This document shows, one piece after another, positions 14,279 through 15,858 of a stretch of DNA of 15,858 nucleotides. The notes below the pieces were generated by a model that made no database searches, was not told the origin of the DNA, and saw nothing but the letters and a program-made list of their open reading frames with translations. This DNA comes from Candidatus Latescibacterota bacterium (GTDB taxonomy: Bacteria; JAAXHH01; JABIQT01): assembly GCA_018667995.1 (NCBI GenBank), contig JABIQT010000266.1:1-15858 (forward strand), written 5' to 3'. The position numbers were made by a program, and so were the translations under genes. The stretch's first letter is position 1, and each line of letters begins with the position of its first letter.

Positions 14279-15858
14279 CTATTCATTCTTCTGCGTAAAC
14301 GACGCAGCTACCCTGTATTTGCTTTCATCTCCGGCACCATGGGCATATATCTCAACATAATACCAACCTTCTTCTTCAACATCTACCGATACGATTTCAC
14401 GACTGTTCTGGTTGGAGGAGGAACCGTCCACAAGGGTGCTGTCACCATTGGTATACACATTCAAGTTCAGATCAGCCATGAACTTGTCCGTTTCCAATTC
14501 CAGGATCAGCGTACCCGGCCCGGGGGTCTCAACCTTCCACCAATCCGTCTTATCGCCATCGTCAAAGTTTACACTGTTCCTGGCAGACCTGCCTACACTT
14601 AGCTCCCGGGCGCCCGTTGCCGTACGATCGAGTCCGGAATTCGCATTGGGAGCGACCGAAAACCAGGTGCTCAGCTGATAGGCACTAGCGTCACCTTCTG
14701 CCTCTGCGTACACCTTGACAAGATATGTCCCACGATCCGACAATTCCCAGGATAGCTCCTCCCTGCCAGCAGCTGTGGTAGACTGCTCGAGCAGTTTCTC
14801 CGCCTCACTGTCATACACTTCCAGTTGAAGATCTGCTGAGGCCTTTCGGCCGCTTAAAGTTATAGTCAACTGACCAGGTCCAGGAACGGATACACGCCAC
14901 CAATCAGTTTTATCACCACGATCGTAATCAAGTGACTCTCGCACGCCATCGTTTAGGGGCAGGGGATTAGCTCCGGATGCAGTCGCATTCGGTCCCGAAT
15001 TGGCATCGGGATCCAATGAAAATGAGGAAAATAGACGATAATCACTGCCCTCAGAATCACCAACAACAGCCACTGTCAGATAATAGGCAGCTCCGGCAGC
15101 TCCGTCGATACGGCCCTCCTCGTCACCGTCAAGCGTCAATAGCGCCACTTTCTCGTCCAAGGCTAAGCCATCGCCCACGTCGCCTGCTCGAAACACCTGA
15201 AGACGAACATCCTCGGCGTCATCTGCCTCGAACTGTATCGCCATTTTTCCGGACGCAGGCATCTCCACACGCCACCAGTCCGTGAGATCTCCCTCATCTA
15301 TGGAGACGGAGTCATCGACCCTCTTCTGGAAAGCTAGCCTTCTGGCACCATCAGGTCGTTGATCAGGTCCTGAAAAGATCTCAAGGTCCTCTTTGAACCT
15401 GGCAAGAACGGTATAGGGGATATGCACCTGACTATCCTGGGCGAAAACCTTGACCAGGTAGTCCTCGCCACCAAGTACAGCCAACTGGAGGCGTTCCCGG
15501 GCATCATAGAATGTCTCAACCGGGTTCTCGTCCTCATCATAGAGCCCTAAATATGGAGGAGCGAGGTTGCTCGGAGCGGCCAATTCTATCGTCACGGTCC
15601 CCGTATGGGTCGGTTGAATGCGCCACCAGGTCAAACCAATTCCCCTGGTTACGTTCAGCCGTGCCTGGGTTACTGTGTCAAGCTCCAGGTCGGGTGCATC
15701 GTCGGATTCCGGGTAGTTGGGAAAGTCAGCGGTCTCTTCTGGAGGTTCGACCAAGGCATCCATAGTTGGTCCCGCGAACAGGGGCAGCGAGTCCGGGAGT
15801 TGCGCGCCGGTGTGACTAGCCTCTATCGTGTATCTGGCATCATCCCAAATCCGGGGTG
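14279..15858 (-). CDS. Tandem PPC-like beta-domain protein, 5' end beyond window
   Basis: The frame stays open from the window edge to TAG 14281-14279, giving at least 525 residues. The ATG at 15763 looks like an internal methionine: 31 in-frame codons precede it without a stop, and they read like the end of another repeat (ARYTIEAS, compare KYRVAASF at the C-terminus). Four PPC-like (pre-peptidase C-terminal) beta-sandwich units follow, each with a 'TDWWRV'-type strand; the Trp pairs fall 117, 125 and 120 residues apart. Each unit also has a 'Y.V.V.A...D.S.Y.L' C-terminal strand pair. Composition is very acidic. PPC domains are usually on secreted or surface proteins; the signal region is not in view, so export is a guess. 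No enzyme domain is seen in the visible part. It lies 105 nt upstream of the VWA gene on the same strand. Confidence 0.85.
   Translation of the reverse strand, partial: PRIWDDARYTIEASHTGAQLPDSLPLFAGPTMDALVEPPEETADFPNYPESDDAPDLELDTVTQARLNVTRGIGLTWWRIQPTHTGTVTIELAAPSNLAPPYLGLYDEDENPVETFYDARERLQLAVLGGEDYLVKVFAQDSQVHIPYTVLARFKEDLEIFSGPDQRPDGARRLAFQKRVDDSVSIDEGDLTDWWRVEMPASGKMAIQFEADDAEDVRLQVFRAGDVGDGLALDEKVALLTLDGDEEGRIDGAAGAAYYLTVAVVGDSEGSDYRLFSSFSLDPDANSGPNATASGANPLPLNDGVRESLDYDRGDKTDWWRVSVPGPGQLTITLSGRKASADLQLEVYDSEAEKLLEQSTTAAGREELSWELSDRGTYLVKVYAEAEGDASAYQLSTWFSVAPNANSGLDRTATGARELSVGRSARNSVNFDDGDKTDWWKVETPGPGTLILELETDKFMADLNLNVYTNGDSTLVDGSSSNQNSREIVSVDVEEEGWYYVEIYAHGAGDESKYRVAASFTQKNE
14536..15640 (-). 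repeat. Four degenerate DNA repeats encoding the Trp-Trp strand of each PPC unit
   Basis: On the plus strand, related blocks of the form C-x-CCACCA followed by variable bases occur near 14536, 14895, 15271 and 15621, i.e. every about 350-376 bases. They encode the W-W-R/K-V/I core of each PPC unit. Three of the four share the preceding Gly-Asp-x-Thr-Asp, while the most N-terminal one (GLTWWRI) has diverged. This fits old tandem duplication of a single beta domain. Confidence 0.7.

Overview
The window is a gene-dense, moderate-GC bacterial segment. Most genes have Shine-Dalgarno sites, and TTG and GTG starts occur. It holds no rRNA, tRNA, CRISPR array or recognisable insertion sequence. Its mix of three PhyH-type Fe(II)/2-oxoglutarate dioxygenases, two Gfo/Idh/MocA oxidoreductases, a sugar-phosphate-isomerase-like TIM barrel, a class-C beta-lactamase-like hydrolase, an SGNH hydrolase and a tandem-PPC protein resembles genomes of uncultured environmental bacteria of the Latescibacterota/Poribacteria/Planctomycetes type. 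That placement is an inference from gene content only; no taxonomic marker gene is present.

Layout. (1) Positions 1-384, minus: the N-terminal part of a Gfo/Idh/MocA oxidoreductase cut by the window edge. It is divergent from (2) a plus-strand group at 519-3784: TIM-barrel isomerase/epimerase, PhyH dioxygenase, SGNH hydrolase (TTG start) and a second, atypical PhyH protein, followed by a short helical 59-aa ORF at 4023-4202. (3) A convergent junction near 4203-4284 carries a perfect 9-bp inverted repeat. (4) From 15858 down to 4285 everything is on the minus strand. In transcription order: a tandem-PPC protein (5' end beyond the window), a VWA protein, a zinc-ribbon/FHA protein, a second Gfo/Idh/MocA oxidoreductase, a 59-aa single-pass membrane protein, a calcineurin-like phosphoesterase, SurE, an Ldh2-type NAD(P)-dependent dehydrogenase, a third PhyH, GrpB, a beta-lactamase-like serine hydrolase and an APH-like kinase.

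How the genes may work together. The plus-strand group and the Ldh2, PhyH and Gfo/Idh members look like peripheral catabolism or tailoring of small polar organic compounds by oxidation, isomerisation, ester cleavage and dehydrogenation. The substrate cannot be read from sequence. The PPC, VWA and FHA genes look like a protein-interaction or phospho-signalling module. FHA is separated from the second Gfo/Idh gene by 9 nt, and that gene is joined to the small membrane protein by a TAATG overlap. The phosphoesterase and surE overlap by ATGA and probably form a translationally coupled pair.

The points most worth a second look are the two small genes, the PhyH protein whose HxD metal motif reads H-V-V, the truncated PPC array, and the contiguity of the FHA/VWA module with metabolic genes.
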